Source of the DNA: Cricetomys ansorgei
Taxonomy: Eukaryota > Chordata > Mammalia > Rodentia > Nesomyidae
DNA: 64,000 nt
Direction: 5' to 3'
NCBI GenBank assembly: GCA_026225945.1
Contig: JAMJFZ010000239.1
Coordinates: 25,507,501-25,571,500, forward strand
The number at the start of each line of letters is the position of its first letter. Within the stretch, counting starts at the first letter, position 1. Positions 49,189 to 60,900 of this stretch are shown here, in pieces. The position numbers were made by a program, and so were the translations under genes. The notes beneath the pieces were generated by a model. It ran no database searches. It saw only the letters and a program-made list of their open reading frames with translations, and was not told the DNA's origin.

Positions 49189-49523
49189 TGTTGTGGAAGT
49201 TTATTTTTAGTTCTGTATAAAATAATTGTTTTGATCACTGTTGGGAAAAGAGTTGCCTAGGCTGTGACATTTTGTATTATCTGCAGGTGTTGGATCTATG
49301 TGGAGGATGCTTGATTGCTCATGGTCTGCACGTGCTATCAGTAGAACACCTGAGGAGTTCTGTTGTCAATAAAAACACCTGAGCTCAGATGTGAGGGGTT
49401 CCACTGTCCAGTATGGTGCCTGACATGATGGTGGTTCCCTCTGCTGAGGTCTGGAAGAGTTTGCACCTATGAGAATGCCTCCTTGTTGTCTTTGATGAGC
49501 CACTGTAGCAGCAAAAAGCTACA
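49189..49523. mobile_element. Probable solo LTR (endogenous retrovirus, ERVK-like) inserted in the L1
   Basis: A 335-bp segment begins TGTTGTGG and ends CTACA, and is flanked on both sides by the same 6 bp, AAGTAT (49183-49188 and 49524-49529). It splits an otherwise continuous L1 3' end. TG...CA ends with a 6-bp target duplication are the hallmark of class II (ERVK/IAP/mys-type) LTRs. It contains a TATA-like TATAAAATA near 49216 and AATAAA at 49368-49373. The family name is not recognised, orientation is not firm, and there are no internal viral genes. Confidence 0.6.
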
Positions 49524-49529
49524 AAGTAT

Positions 49530-50530
49530 CAATAAAATGACTCCTGATGATATTCTGCCATACTTACACATCAGTACTCAGCCATCACCAGAGAAGCTTT
49601 CTCATGCAGCAGATGGGGACAAGCAAGGAGACTCACAGCCAGACATTCAATAGTTAGTGAGAAACCTTTAAAAGTCTCAGCCCTAGACTCAATATCTCTA
49701 TCAAATCCCTCCCCTCGTGGCTCAGGGGGCTCCGGGGAAGAGAAGGAAGAAAGAGTGTAAGAGCTAGAAGAAATGAAGGACACTAAGAAAGCAAGGCCCT
49801 CTACGTCACCATGACCCATGCACACATGAATTCACAGAGACCGAGGCAGCATGCACAGGGCAGGCACAGGGCTGCACCAGATGGGGCCCAAGAGCTGAAA
49901 GGGAAAGTAGAGACATGCTCCATCCCTGACCCAGAAGCTCTCTCCAATTGGTAACCACTTGCAAATGAAAATGTAGTTTTCTCCAAGTGACTGTCACTGG
50001 GGAAACAAGCAGCTATCAAGGACAGGCTGCACGCCCAGCAGTAGATGCCAACAGAAAATGAACTCAGTGGCCTCTTGGAGGTTCTTTGTCACGCTCACAG
50101 TGTCATGTCAGGGCTTCTCCTCTTTAAATTTTTCTTCTTATTGTTCTTATTTATTTACATATTTTTTCTCTCTCTTTTTACCCTATAGATCCTTTGCATA
50201 TATGGTATGGCTTCCAGTTTGGTGTTTTTATGGGATTCTTGAGGGGCTGAATGAGTGGGTCTCTGTTTCTTTTGCCTTCTCCTGGGCTCTTTTCCTTCTG
50301 TTCACTTGTCTTGTTCAGTTCTGATATATCAGTTTTTGTTTTATCCTATCTTATTTTATTATTATTATCCTTTAGAAGCCTGTTTATTTTCTAATGAGAG
50401 ACAGAAAGGGGCTAGATCCAGAAAGGAAGGAGGAAGAACTGGAAGGAGTGGTAGGAAGGGAAACTGTAATTAGAATATATTATGTGAGTAAAAAAAAAAA
50501 AATCTATTTTCAATGAAAGACAAAATAAAT
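49530..50530 (+). repeat. LINE-1 (rodent Lx-like) 3' UTR, right segment with polypurine tract and A-tail
   Basis: The characteristic rodent L1 3' UTR order is readable: CAATAAAATGACTCC, TCAAATCCCTCCCCTC, CTGCACCAGATGGGG, ACCACTTGCAAATGAAAAT, a T-rich stretch, GAAGCCTGTTTATTTTCTAA, a purine-rich tract, then AATATATTATGTGAG and a poly(A). It is non-coding; open frames here are chance. Confidence 0.82.
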
Positions 50531-50727
50531 ATAAAAATAGTAATAAACCATACTTGAAGTCTTACCGTGAGGATGGCCTTGCTCCATTCCTATCTGAAAA
50601 ACTTGCAGTTTCCTAGGAGTCTCACAATTTTATAAACTTTGTTTACAGTAAAAACCTATGTCTTCTAATAACAAGGAGTCCCTTGAACCATGTGACCCAC
50701 GGAATCACCCTACGTCATGAAAAACGA

Positions 50728-50874
50728 TTGTGAACTTGTGATCTTGTGCTTCCTGAGTGCTGGGGTTGTAGACTTGTGCCTCCAGCCCCAGCTTTATGTG
50801 GCGCTGGGGACTGAACCAAGGGCTTTGTATATGGTAGGCAAGTATTGTATCGACTGAGCTACATAGATAGCCTC
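50728..50874 (-). repeat. B4-type SINE
   Basis: A B1-like half (GAGTGCTGGGGTTGTAGACT) followed by an antisense ID head (GGGGACTGAACCAAGGGCTT). Confidence 0.7.
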
Positions 50875-51007
50875 TCTCCAAAAGAATTTAAAAACTACAC
50901 CCAAGCATTATGGAGCCCATTCTCTGGTGACACCACATTGTATTAATAGGGTAAGATCTTGAAGGGCAATAAGTCCACCTTATAGAGAATTATTTTAGCT
51001 GCTTGTA

Positions 51008-51352
51008 TTGGTTACTTAACTACTACTGTTATAAAACATGGTTTCATAACAAGGCAACTTACAGAAGAGTTTATTGGGGGTTACGATTCCAGAGGGTTAG
51101 AGTCCATGGTGGTGGCGGGAAGTCATGGAGGCAGAAGCAGGAAGCTGAGGGTTCATATCTTGAAACTACAAGCACAAAATAGAGAGAAACTCAAAATGTC
51201 AAAGTCTAAACTTTCAAAGCCCACCTCCATTGACACACTTCCTCCAGCAAGGTCGCACCTCCTTAAACCCCCTAAAACAGCACCAGCAACTGGGGACCAA
51301 GCTTTCAAATGCCCAAGACTATGGGACCCATGCCTCACATAAACCACCACAT
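51008..51352 (-). repeat. Rodent LTR-like interspersed repeat
   Basis: GGTTACTTAACTACTACTG at the start, then CACACTTCCTCCAGCAAGG and CCCATGCCTCACATAAACC: the clearest copy of the family also seen at 28846, 40078 and 43030. Confidence 0.55.
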
Positions 51353-51384
51353 TCATTTTCATTCTTTAAAAACCATTATTCTGA

Positions 51385-51580
51385 AGGCTAGGGAGATGGC
51401 TCAGTAACTGAGAACACTCATTGCTCTCATTAAAGACTCAGGGTCTATTTCCAGCACCCACATAACTCCAGTTCCAGGAGATCCCATCCCTCTTCTGACC
51501 TCCCTGGGCACCTGGTACATGTACGCACATGCTGGCAAAACACTCATATTCATAAAACTAAATAAATCTATTTTTTAAAA
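51385..51580 (+). repeat. B2/B3 SINE
   Basis: GGCTAGGGAGATGGCTCAGT, ACTCCAGTTCCAGGAGATCC and an AAATAAATCTATTTTT end. Confidence 0.85.
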
Positions 51581-51625
51581 ATTATTTTTTATCTTATTAA
51601 CAAGCACCCAACAACAAAACAAAGA

Positions 51626-51663
51626 TCTTTCTTCCTTTCTTCTCTTTCTTCCTTCCCTTTGTT

Positions 51664-51738
<75 letters not shown>

Positions 51739-51752
51739 CTCTTTCTTTCTTT
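51626..51752 (+). repeat. (CTTT)n microsatellite
   Basis: About 25 CTTT units with minor interruptions, giving spurious poly-Ser/Phe/Leu and poly-Lys/Glu/Arg frames. Confidence 0.95.
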
Positions 51753-53385
51753 TTTACTTTTTTTTCCTTAAAGTTAAAAGCAATCACTTCCAGGACCCTC
51801 ACAGCTCCAAGATATGGCTGTTGCTTGGGTACTCTTCAGTCCATGTGATGTGGTCCCAACTAATCAAAGCACTCCCTCCAGTAATTCACAGCAGAACATA
51901 GAATCACTTAAGGCAGAGTGAAATGGTTTTGAATCCTTCGTTGGGGAAGAGTTGTTAAACTCAGAGCTAGGTTAGAGTTTTCAATATGTAACTGAAGTTC
52001 ACTCAACAAAGTAAATTTCTTTCTTATTTTATTAAAAAGTTGTGCTAATGGTTCCCATCATGATTTGACATTTCACTGTATGTTCCCTATACATCAATGA
52101 AGTCGAGATCCTGGTAAACCAAGTGTGGCAACCTGGTCAGCAACAGAGTTCAGACACGGTCATCCCAACAAAGTAGCTGTGGTGCAATTGACAATAGCAC
52201 ATCCCTGCACCCCCAAATCCCTACAACAAACAAACAGCATGTTTGAAATGTTTAGTAGTCACACATTAGAATCTGGTCATAAGAACTGTGTATCTCTAGC
52301 TCAGTTCTGTCTGCTCTTCCCAGGAGTTTGTTATAAAGCTATTTTCCCCCTGACTTCTCTACCCTTCTGAGAGCCAGCTTTTACAAATAGCTATAAATCA
52401 AGGAAATCAGCCTGAGTAACATGGAAAATTATTCAGAACAATGCATGATACTATGGCAAGCCACCAAATGGACGTGCCAATGCCAAAAGGAAGTCATTTG
52501 GTTTTAAATGTGAATGACAAGGATGTGAGTTCACAATGCCTAATCAAGGCATGTTAAACTAGGGACTCCCAGGAGTATACTCTAAATACAGCTAAGGTCA
52601 CAGAGAATAATGATTCTTATCATCGCTGGTTCACATCCCTGTTGCCAGAATACATGCTTCTCTTACAAACCGAACTTCCCTACCAGGTAGGTCAAAGGCC
52701 ATGGGCAGCATCCTCTGGGTTAGGGCAGATTTTCTCCTGTTTCTCTTGTACTAGACAAATTCCTTAAGAAAGATGCTCAGTTAAGGACAAGCCCTGTCTG
52801 GGTGTGGTTATCGGCAGGAAGATTTCTTACCAAGGCGCTGCTGCTCTGCAGTTGTAGCACAAGCCATGATGTTGGCATGCAGGTCGGCAAACAGGAAGCC
52901 TCAATCCAATTGCTCTCTTCACCTCCATTACCTCCTCCTGGGACCCCACTATCCTCCACCCACTGCTACTCTAGGTGGCACCCTAGGACCAGCAGGTCAG
53001 ATATCACCTGAGAGGTTTTAGAAACTCAGACCCTCAGGCCCCACTGAAAGCTACTCTGCACTGCAGAAATAATCCTCTAGGTGACAGGCACACGGGAGAA
53101 GTGCCAGGGCACCCTTCTGAAGATGTGTTTTCTCCCGCCAACTACTAAGGAGACAGAAGGCATTGAGCTCTTTTGCAATTTTCACTTCTACATTTTTCAA
53201 ATCATCCAAGGAATTCACACTCTAGAATCAATACACTTTTTTTTCTCCAGTGCCTAAACAAAATGATAAGCGCTAACTAACATCTGCTTAACCAGGTATA
53301 ATTTACAACACATTGCCATATATGTACCGTACTGATATACCATGCTTAAGAGGCAAATGTTTTAATTTTATATGTTTGGTTTGCA
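51753..53385. other. Non-coding, nothing recognised
   Basis: No SINE landmark, conserved motif or plausible exon seen. Confidence 0.45.
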
Positions 53386-53406
53386 TGTGTGTGTGTCAGT
53401 GTGTGT

Positions 53407-53455
<49 letters not shown>
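53386..53455 (+). repeat. (GT)n microsatellite
   Basis: A nearly pure GT run heading a composite SINE. Confidence 0.95.
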
Positions 53456-53456
<1 letters not shown>

Positions 53457-53702
53457 GCCAGGAATAACCTTGGCTGTTCCTCAGATGCCATCCACCTTGT
53501 TTTTGAGGCAGGTTCTCTCCCTGGGCTAGAGCCAGGCTGGCTGATAAGTGACATCTGGAGATTCTCCTGTCTCCACCTCCTCAGCAATGAGACTATTAGT
53601 GCATGCCACAAGAGCTGCCTTTTTCCTAGGTGCGTACTGACGGTTAAATTGAGGTCCTCATGCTTTCAAGGAGAACACTGTACAGAATGAGCCATCCCAC
53701 CA
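53456..53702 (-). repeat. Composite rodent SINE (B4/B3-type)
   Basis: GTTTTTGAGGCAGGTTCTCT, GAGATTCTCCTGTCTCCACC and TTGAGGTCCTCATGCTTTCA follow the usual antisense layout after a (GT)n. Confidence 0.6.
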
Positions 53703-53712
53703 CTCCCCTCCT

Positions 53713-53820
53713 TTTTAGTCCAAGACGGGGTCTCATGTAGCCCAAGGTATGTCGCTGAGGATGGTTTGAACACCCAATCCTCCCGCCTCTGTCTCCCAGG
53801 TGATTACTGGTGTGATCTAC
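53713..53820 (-). repeat. Diverged B1 SINE
   Basis: TCCAAGACGGGGTCTCATGT through to CAGGTGATTACTGGTGTGAT. Confidence 0.7.
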
Positions 53821-55515
53821 AACTTTTATTTCACAAACTGAAGTTAGACTGAAGTTAGGACAGTGTTCCGAATCACATACAGCTAGTGCCTCCCAGCATA
53901 ATGCTCCTTCTGTTACTATGCCATTAGTGATTTGATGGTCTGAGAGGAGCAGGAGAGGAGAGAGGCAGGATATAAAATTGATTGGGGAAAGTGAGCTATA
54001 TGCCCTGTAATCACTTTATCTTAGACTCCAAAGGCACACAAAGAGATCTGTGAGATAGTCTTAAAGACTTGCAGCCCCTCCCTCATTTGGAGCTATTACT
54101 GAGAAGAGAGGAAAACAACCGGTCCTGGTACCAGCCCTCTCCCTGCCCCAACAGAACCTTATCTTAGGCATAAGATAGCTGAGACTCACAGTCAAGCTGG
54201 AGGCCTTCCGCAGGTCCTGTGGAAATTTCCAGAACCTTTTCTCACCTACTGGCTTTATATCAGCTAGTTAGATATGGCCCAACCTCCATGTTTCCTGACT
54301 CTATTTCCTTCTAGGCCAGAGTTGCATTTGGTGTCTGTAGATTTCTGCACTTGTGTGATTCTCTCCAAGCTCATGCCCCATATGAGCTTCCACTTCTGGA
54401 AACTTTTCAGGAAACTTCAGCTTTGCTGTTTGAGACTTCCTCTTGAAGAAAACACAGGCAAGTTCCTCTGAAGTTCTTTGCCTAAGCCATTGTTATTGAC
54501 CTTGGTGTATTGAAGGGACATGTGTCCTGTGTATGGAACTTCACGGGACACACAGGGCTGGAGCTTTGGGCCCAGGGCTTCTATTGCAATCCAAATCTCT
54601 ATAGACTTTCATGACTATCAAATGATTTGGTCATTTGGGATGCTATGAGTAGGTTTGGAAATGCAAATCTTTTTGGTGTAATTTTCAAAGTGTGTTCTCC
54701 AATATTTGAAGAACAGATTAGAACACAAAATGGGAAGCGAGGGTTCCATATCATATCACAGTTATCTCTTACACAAGCAAGGAGATTCAGTGAGCACAGA
54801 AAGGCCATGCCGCACTGAGACCTCAGCACAATGGAATTTCCAGATGTGGACGACTAGTCCCATACCCTGGGGTTAGAACCAGAAGAAAGCCCAATCTTGA
54901 GGTGCAGGAAATAAGCCGCTTTCTACTTAGCAGAGTTATGATTGGCACGTCCTTCTCATTTTTAAGTAAACGCATCCTCAGCTGAATGGAAGATAGACAG
55001 TGGGTTCACAAAATTAAAGTGAGATGTCTCTTAAATGAATACTCAATTAAAAATTGGCTATATCCAGGATTTCCTGTATAAGCTTAACATCGTTTCCCGG
55101 TACTTGACCCTATTTGCATTTCACCATGCATATTTTTTTCTATTCATTTCTTCTGTCTAGAATGTTGACTTGGTGGGTGAATGTGTGGTATCAGAGAAAT
55201 GAGGGCAATAGAGGAAAGTTTCCAGCATGCTAACATATGCCAAGGGAAGCCACTATATGGCTTGACTTGAATAGGAGAGTGACATAAACCTATTGCGTTT
55301 CTGTCATGGTCATTGTAGCTGCCAAGTCTGCGTGTCACATAAGATGCCTACACAGAATGCTACATCTGTTAAAGCAAGTAAAATGGGCACGGTAAATGCA
55401 CTTATCCCAAAGGCTGATAATCATTGGAACCTACCTAAAGGTGGAAGGAAGAATTGATTCCACAATGTTGGCGTTTAACCTCCACATGTATACTCCCTAA
55501 AAATGCTAAAAACGA
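53821..55515. other. Non-coding, nothing firm
   Basis: A small imperfect inverted repeat (TGTGTCCTGTG / CACGGGACACA) lies near 54522-54552; no gene seen. Confidence 0.45.
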
Positions 55516-55610
55516 TGATGATGATGATGATAAGAAGAAGAAGAAAGAGAAGAGGAGGAGGAGGAGGAAGAGGAGGAGAAAAAGAAGAGGAGGAGACGGA
55601 GGAAATGGAG
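55516..55610 (+). repeat. (GAT)n passing into GAA/GAG purine repeat
   Basis: Five GAT units then about 75 bp of GAA/GAG/GGA triplets. It encodes a spurious Asp/Lys/Arg run. Confidence 0.9.
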
Positions 55611-55887
55611 ATGGAAACAGAGAAGTTCTTTACATACTTCCTAAAATTCTAAATAAAATAATTTACTAACAGTTCAATTGATCTTTTCCACAGCCTTCAT
55701 CTCTATCCAGGATACAGACTAACAGACTACATGTCGAATGAAAGACAGTTCCAATACAGTCCCAGAGCAGGGACATTACAATTCTGAGTTACAATTACAT
55801 TCTGAGTTAGACTCTGTTTTGTTCTGAAGATTTGTGTTAATGTTGCAGCCAACACTTCAGTAAAGAAAAGTTAAGAGTAACAGACTG

Positions 55888-56060
55888 GGAGGTTGGAGAT
55901 ACTGCTCAGCAGTCATGAACCACGTTGTACTTTACAAATCTCCATAACCACAGTTCTGGGAAACCTGACACCTTTTTCTGACCTTCATGGGCACCAGGTA
56001 CAAGATACATGTGAGCAAGACACTCAGACACACAAAATAAAAATAAACCTTAAAAAAAGG
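55888..56060 (+). repeat. Diverged B2/B3 SINE
   Basis: GGGAGGTTGGAGATACTGCT head, CATGGGCACCAGGTACAAGA, and an ACACACAAAATAAAAATAAA tail. Confidence 0.7.
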
Positions 56061-57652
56061 TATAGACCTAATCAAGTATTAGACACAAGAGCATCATGTT
56101 TCACAATACACTGGGATACAGAGAATTCTGAACCTGAGACTTAATGAACAAGACACAGAAGGAATCACGTCCCGTTGAACTTAAACTTTGCAAGAAGACC
56201 TGCTAAAGCAGGGAGAATTGCTTCCAGGTTATCTGTTCTAAGAAATCTATCAATTAGGAGTTTTGAGAATCTTTGTTTAGACTATAACACTGTGTTAGAT
56301 AATATATTCCTTGGAATCTAATGATTTCTGACCTTGCAGCTGAGGCCTTTGCATATAGCAATGCATCCACTTGTGAGGGAACTGAGTCACAGAGACTGAG
56401 ACAGTTAAATAGTTGTCCAAAGTCCTAAGCTAAGAAGATACTGCCAAAGACGACGCTGGAACCCCCAGGCTAGGAGACAACTTCTGTAAGACATATATGC
56501 CAGGAACTAGCTAGCTTTCATAATCAGACCCTAAAGATAGGATCTCAGCTGCTAACCGCAGACATACTAGCTCTTTTCTTTCAAAACCAGTCATCCCTCT
56601 CTCAGATTTTGAGCCTTTATTCTGTCTTGTTAAATGTTACTACCTGTTCTATGACATCTGTGGTCCATATGATGGGAAAGAAAGTCTGGGGGTTTTGTTT
56701 CCTGGTTTGTCTTTATCTCTGGTCTTAATCACTATAACTAAAGTCATTTGCTTTCCTCTCAGCTCCTGGAAGGGAACTTTAAAGAGATGACAGACTGCAG
56801 AATACTTCTGGCTGTACCAGTCATATTTTGTGTCAATACTTGAGGTTAACAACTTTTATGTAATCAAACTTTATGTAATCAGTGACTTCTAGAATGTTCT
56901 ATCAATGTGCCTAAAACACTCTATACCTTCATCAAACAAGCATGTCTCTGCTTATGACTACTACTTCAGCAAGCCCCTCAGAACAGCCCAGAAAAGGAAA
57001 TTATCACTGCTGTCAGTACCAGCCAACACACTGTACAGAAACTAGCTACTAATGCTGTGTCCCATTCTGAGAATGTACTACAATTGACCATATTTGTTCC
57101 AGAGACAGTAATCAAACCAGGGAACCAAAATAAAAGCTCATAAAATGCGAGCTGAACACAGAGGAAGCATACTATCTCCTAGAGTTGCTGTTGATAAGGA
57201 TTCCCAGGCACTAAATTCTGTAGAGGTTTATTTCTCTAGACGATAGTGTCTGGTGCATGTGTCATGACTATTTTTCTGTAGCCTGTTGGTGTCATCCCAG
57301 AATTTTCTTTGATCCATGCTAATTATATTAGTAACTTTGTAACTGGAAGGGAGGTGAGGTCTATTTAGTTTGTGATAGTTGCATGGGCTTTTCATCTGTT
57401 TTTTTTTCAAGTTATTCCTTTCTGGACACACAATACATCCCTTTAGCGGGGGACAAATGGCTCTGGCCAGTGAGTCTTAAGTTGAGTAGAAGGGATGTGT
57501 GATTCCTGGATTTTGCATTTAATTATCAGTGTGTAAACCTGCACAGGTCCCTTTGCTCTTAGGGATGGGAGCCTACAATATTTTCATGGTTAGCTATGTT
57601 TTGATTAACTTGGGTCTCTGACAGATGGAAATGAATAAACGTGAAACCAAGA
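56061..57652. other. Non-coding, one MIR-like remnant only
   Basis: Apart from 56370-56478 nothing is recognised. Confidence 0.45.
56370..56478 (+). repeat. MIR-like remnant
   Basis: GAGGGAACTGAGTCACAGAG, GTTGTCCAAAGTCCTAAGC and CTGGAACCCCCAGGCTAGG. Confidence 0.5.
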
Positions 57653-57710
57653 TGTAATGACATGTGTCCTCAAGGTAAAATTTCTTTCAATATTTAAGCC
57701 ACTAGTTTTT
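57653..57710 (+). repeat. 58-bp direct repeat, copy 1
   Basis: Begins TGTAATGACATGTGTCCTCA. Copy 2 is at 59247-59304 with two mismatches in 58. Flanks are unrelated apart from a few bases on the left. Confidence 0.85.
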
Positions 57711-57779
57711 ATGGAGGGTATTTTGTATCCCAGCATAATCTACACTAACTTAATAGATATTAATTTTACTCTATATAGT

Positions 57780-57968
57780 AGCTGAGGAGATGGCTCAGGG
57801 GCTAAGAGCACTGGAAGCTCTTATGGAGGACCTGGGTTCAATTCCCAGCACTAATGTGGTAGCTCACGGCCACCCATAACTCCAGTGCCAGGTGACCTTA
57901 TCTCTCTTCCTGTCTCTACAGGCACCAGGCATGTACACGATGCACAGGCATACATATAACAAAACACC
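57780..57968 (+). repeat. B2/B3 SINE
   Basis: GCTGAGGAGATGGCTCAGGG, CCTGGGTTCAATTCCCAGCA and ATAACTCCAGTGCCAGG; well preserved. Confidence 0.9.
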
Positions 57969-57969
57969 C

Positions 57970-58350
57970 TGTGTTGGTTAGTTGAATGTCAATTTGGCAT
58001 AAGTAAAGCCATTTGGAAAGAGGGACTCTCAACTGAGAAAATGCCTTCATAAGATTTGCCTGTATGTAAGTCTGTAGTGCATTTTCTTGATTAATGATTG
58101 ATGTGCATTGGCCCAATTCACTGGGGATAGTGCAGTCCCTCGGCAGGTAACCCTGGTGGCATAAGAAAGCTGGCCGAGCAAATCAGTAAGCAGCATTCCT
58201 CCATGGCCTCTGCTTCAGCTTCTGAGTTGAGTTCCTGCCCTGACTTTTTTTTTTCAGTGATCAACTGATAACTAAGATGACATAAACACATTCCTCTCTA
58301 AGTTCTTTTTGGTCATGGTGTTTTAACAGCAATGGAAACTCTAAGACCGA
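57970..58350 (+). repeat. Rodent interspersed repeat (TGTTGGTTAG type)
   Basis: Begins GTGTTGGTTAGTTGAATGTC and ends TTTTGGTCATGGTGTTTTAA. In between come AACTGAGAAAATGCCTTC and CATTCCTCCATGGCCTCTGC. This is a familiar rodent repeat directly following a B2. A partial relative may lie at 48625-48700. Confidence 0.55.
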
Positions 58351-59246
58351 TCCATATGTATAAATAAAATGTAAAAATAATCTTACAATTCATTACATAT
58401 AAGATTCTACACCAAACTAAAATGTGTGGCATTGGTTTGGGAACCAAGGGGTAGTTAGTAAAGAAACTGATAGGTAGCACTTTCAAAGATGGCAGTACGT
58501 ACTTTTCAGTGGCAAAACACTTAGTAAATCCATGCCTGAAACTAACTAGAAATGGGAAGCATGTTTAAGAAACTCGAAGTCTTAAGAAGAGGTTAAAAAT
58601 TCACACTAATAGGAGGGGTTCATTGCTTTGGGCAACATTTGATAAGGCCCTAGGACCAAGTTTCTCAGTCACTATCCATCTTAAGATCTACCAAGTCTGT
58701 CACCCCTATGAAGATTTGGGGCAATTTGTCCCCCAGGACGAAACTAAACCTTTCCTAAGGAGAAGGTAAACCAAACTGTACACATGAGAAGGTTAAAAGA
58801 AATATAGTGTGTCTCTCAGTTTAAAGTTATTAAAAGCAAAGTTAAACACAAAGCCAGCTATTTGTGTCATGGGGGATTAATGTGGGCCTTTTTTGGATGC
58901 CAAAGAGGGAACTCTTCAGATGAGGAGATCTTTCTCCTTTAAGGGGGGTCAGAATTTACCAAATGTAAACTAAATGCCCTTTGGTCCATAAAGATTATAT
59001 TTAGATGAGCCAAGGCTTGCTGAGGAAAACAAAAAACAGCAGGTCATAGTCTAATGTCCCACTTTAAGAAGGAAGAAACGGGAAACTCCTATGACACACA
59101 GGAAAAGCCCTCATTAATTCTTCGGAAGTGAGCATCCGAAAATGGCAAAGGTGAAGTCTGAACTAATTGTGTGACTCCTGGCGTCAATCCCAACTAGGGG
59201 AAGTTCAATGGCCAAGAAACAAGCCAACAGTCAAAAGCATAAACCT
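58351..59246. other. Unrecognised segment between the 58-bp direct repeats
   Basis: About 900 bp with no SINE or L1 landmark and no long frame. It could be an old LTR or LINE, or unique DNA. Confidence 0.4.
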
Positions 59247-59304
59247 TGTAATGACATGTGTCCTCAAGGTAAAATTACTTTCAATATTTAAGCCACTAAT
59301 TTTT
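59247..59304 (+). repeat. 58-bp direct repeat, copy 2
   Basis: Mate of 57653-57710, 1594 bp away. The sequence between holds a B2 and a rodent repeat, then about 850 bp I do not recognise. Confidence 0.85.
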
Positions 59305-60304
59305 GCACCTGACCTGTAGTATCTCAGACTCTGCCCTGCCAGGTGCTGTGGAAGACCCCGTGTCTCTCTGTGTTCTTCTATCTTGCCACCTAGTATGGTA
59401 AAACCGCAAAAGTTTGAGGTCAAATAAGAAGCCTTGTTGGAATCAGCCCTGAGTTGTGCATCAGGATGATGGAATCCAACCAAGAGATGAAAGGAATGTT
59501 TAGAGACTATGTCTGTCAATTGTTCATACTAAGTGGATGTTTCTCACGAGAATATTTAGCAAGGGTTCATCTCCACAGCTTTGTTCAGAATATTCTCTCT
59601 TTCAACCACTTATGAAAGATACAACAACCATGGAATTCTTATTTTAGAGTATCAAATATTTTCCCTCTGTAGGGTAAGGAGACGGGAGGATTATAAGGTA
59701 AGTAATTTCTACAGATATACTACCTCTCCTTCAAGAATTAAAACCAACCAGAAGAAACAAGTCTGGGAATTAAGGTATCAGGCATCTCCATGACTCATTC
59801 CTACACTGGTGCTAGGTGTTAGAACGGAGAACATTGAAGCTAGCATGGAAGAAGGAGCAGGAATTTGAGCTGCACTGAGAGGGCCACAGCCGTCTACTCT
59901 ACCCGCCCCAGCATCTTTAGAGAGAAGGAAGCTTCTCTAACGCTTCTGGTCAGCTTCCATCCCTCTCCATCCCTCAAAATGATTCAAATTTCATCAAGAG
60001 TAGTTCAGTAAACCATGCAGGAGATTCCTGATGGTGCAATCAATTAAGCTAATTAGCACTGATAAATCATACCAAAATGAACCTAATTATCATTCGTGCA
60101 ATCTGTTTGATGTAGCACCGCACCAGGTATCGTTAGGAACGATTGATTATAAGCTTGACCTTCCTTCAGTCTCAGTGCATAGGTGCTCTTCCAAAACTTT
60201 AAACTACTACGGCTCTTAACTTTCTTGGGCTTAGGCAATGAGCAATGCAGATGCCTCTGACAGAATGGAGGCGTGTAGGTAAACACCTGTGTGTGCACTT
60301 GTGC

Positions 60305-60330
60305 GCACACACACACACACACACACACTC
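60305..60330 (+). repeat. Short (CA)n microsatellite
   Basis: Thirteen CA units. Confidence 0.9.
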
Positions 60331-60816
60331 ACATTGTAACAATGTCTCAACCTTCTTAGTACTACTGTTTCGGGGCCTTTATGGATTTCACAAAGCTGAC
60401 TCTCCTGAATTACTTCCCTCCTGGAGGAATTTCCACTGTATTCACCTAATAGGCCCTGCTGAGAAAAAGGAGAGAATGCGTCTGTTCACTTTCCCCTTTG
60501 CATTCTTGTAAACAAATGATTTTTTTGAACTGAGTATCAGGGCAGAGCCCATACCTGATAACATTCAGGAAGAGAATTGTCATTCCTGGAACCTCTCCAT
60601 GACCTGGGGACACAATGCAGAATTCAGCAACTGGCTCTCCGCCATTGTTGATCTAAAAGGAACCTCAAGCTTGGGAATACTTTTTCTGAAGATAAACTAA
60701 TCCCTATAATCCTCAGATTTCATTTCCCAGGAGCAAATGTTCATGAGGCATCTTTCTTACCCTAAAATTGGACTAAGATAGAATCTGAAAGTTTGTACTC
60801 ATTAAGCATAATAGGA

Positions 60817-60900
60817 ACCAGAAATGGAGCTCAGTGGTTAGAGTTTGCCTCCCGTCTCACATGCACAAGACTTTGGCCTCTATGTCCTGTACTAAGGAAA
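60817..60900 (+). repeat. ID-like SINE fragment
   Basis: AAATGGAGCTCAGTGGTTAG followed by a degraded tRNA-derived body and an A-rich end. Confidence 0.5.
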
